From: Bacteroidales bacterium | Lineage (GTDB): Bacteria; Bacteroidota; Bacteroidia; Bacteroidales; F082 | Reading direction: 5' to 3' | Assembly: GCA_024400395.1 (NCBI GenBank) | Contig: JAKSMW010000004.1 | Coordinates: forward strand, 1-34,466 | DNA: 34,466 nucleotides | Shown here: piece after piece, positions 34,263-34,466 of the stretch | Numbering within the stretch: the first letter of the stretch is position 1 | Layout: each line of letters starts with the position of its first letter | The notes under the pieces: model-generated | The model's database searches: none | Seen by the model: only the letters and a program-made list of their open reading frames with translations | What the model was told of the DNA's origin: nothing | Made by a program: the position numbers and the translations under genes

Positions 34263-34466
34263 ATGAAAAAGACATTATTGACAATAGCGATAACATTAGG
34301 TTTGGCGTTCGGCGCGTCGGCGCAGTCAGACGGATTCTTCGGCAATTGGAACAATGCTGACAACAGGGATGCAAACGGCGAACTGCCTTCTCTTCCTAAT
34401 CACGGACTCTCCGACAACCAGAGTGCACCGCTCGGCAGCGGTCTTCTCATCCTCACGGCACTCGGC
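34263..34466 (+). CDS. Exported protein, 5' part
   Basis: The first 68 codons of a gene cut by the window edge. MKKTLLTIAITLGLAFGASAQ is a clear signal peptide with likely cleavage after ASA. The next part (SDGFFGNWNNADNRD...) is polar, and then APLGSGLLILTALG starts a hydrophobic stretch. Short exported proteins with such a PLGSGLL segment are seen beside T9SS surface proteins in Bacteroidales; the function is not known. It lies 65 bp after the T9SS protein, in the same direction and probably in the same transcript. Confidence 0.75.
   Translation, partial: MKKTLLTIAITLGLAFGASAQSDGFFGNWNNADNRDANGELPSLPNHGLSDNQSAPLGSGLLILTALG

Overview
The window looks like the chromosome of a Bacteroidales-type member of the Bacteroidetes. 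Evidence: two large secreted proteins ending in type A sorting domains of the type IX secretion system (T9SS), a gingipain-like C25 protease, Bacteroidetes-type promoters (TAnnTTTG at -7) before most transcription units, almost no Shine-Dalgarno sites, a class II (B12-dependent) ribonucleotide reductase and a lysyl-tRNA synthetase with the longer C-terminus seen in this phylum. The species cannot be named from the sequence; an uncultured gut or rumen lineage is a reasonable guess.

Layout. 1-470: 3' end of purC. 451-3261 (minus): an ATPase/nuclease gene with a repeat-covered promoter, then a RhuM-Doc fusion. 3352-4796 (minus): coupled yicC-nadD pair. 4934-6163 (plus): ornithine aminotransferase with a clear terminator. 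6469-7722 (plus): a DUF4143-type ATPase. 7927-8001 (minus): tRNA-Glu(CTC) with its own promoter and terminator. 8062-19007 (minus): six tightly packed genes, transcribed from the gingipain-like protease through holB, lnt, a dihydrouridine synthase and a double 5'-nucleotidase lipoprotein to a GT9 glycosyltransferase. 19100-20812 (minus): lysS. 21161-22111 (plus): an Rpn-family nuclease. 22192-22839 (minus): an MBL-fold hydrolase. 23053-25806 (plus): nrdJ. 26103-26880 (plus): a frameshifted KilA-N gene. 26975-28531 (minus): an AAA-ATPase/PD-(D/E)XK gene. 28888-34197 (plus): a 1769-residue T9SS repeat protein. 34263 to the end: the start of another exported protein.

How it fits together. Housekeeping genes (purine, NAD, ornithine, tRNA charging and modification, lipoprotein maturation, replication, deoxynucleotide synthesis) alternate with single accessory genes. 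Four of these carry or resemble PD-(D/E)XK nucleases; two more are RhuM/Doc and KilA-N genes. They are generally more AT-rich than their neighbours.

The most interesting non-coding structure is a family of palindromic intergenic elements (GAGAGTGGAGTT arms, variable loop, conserved tail, sometimes followed by ACTAAAR heptamers). Copies lie at the 3' end of the Rpn gene and on both sides of the AAA-PD-(D/E)XK gene. In two copies the loop core is inverted relative to the flanks. Other points of note are four near-perfect TTTCGTGGACA sites (plus one partial) over the first ATPase promoter, the coupling of a secreted protease to holB, the internally duplicated nucleotidase, and a shared extended -7 motif TAnnTTTGCR in all twelve promoters found.
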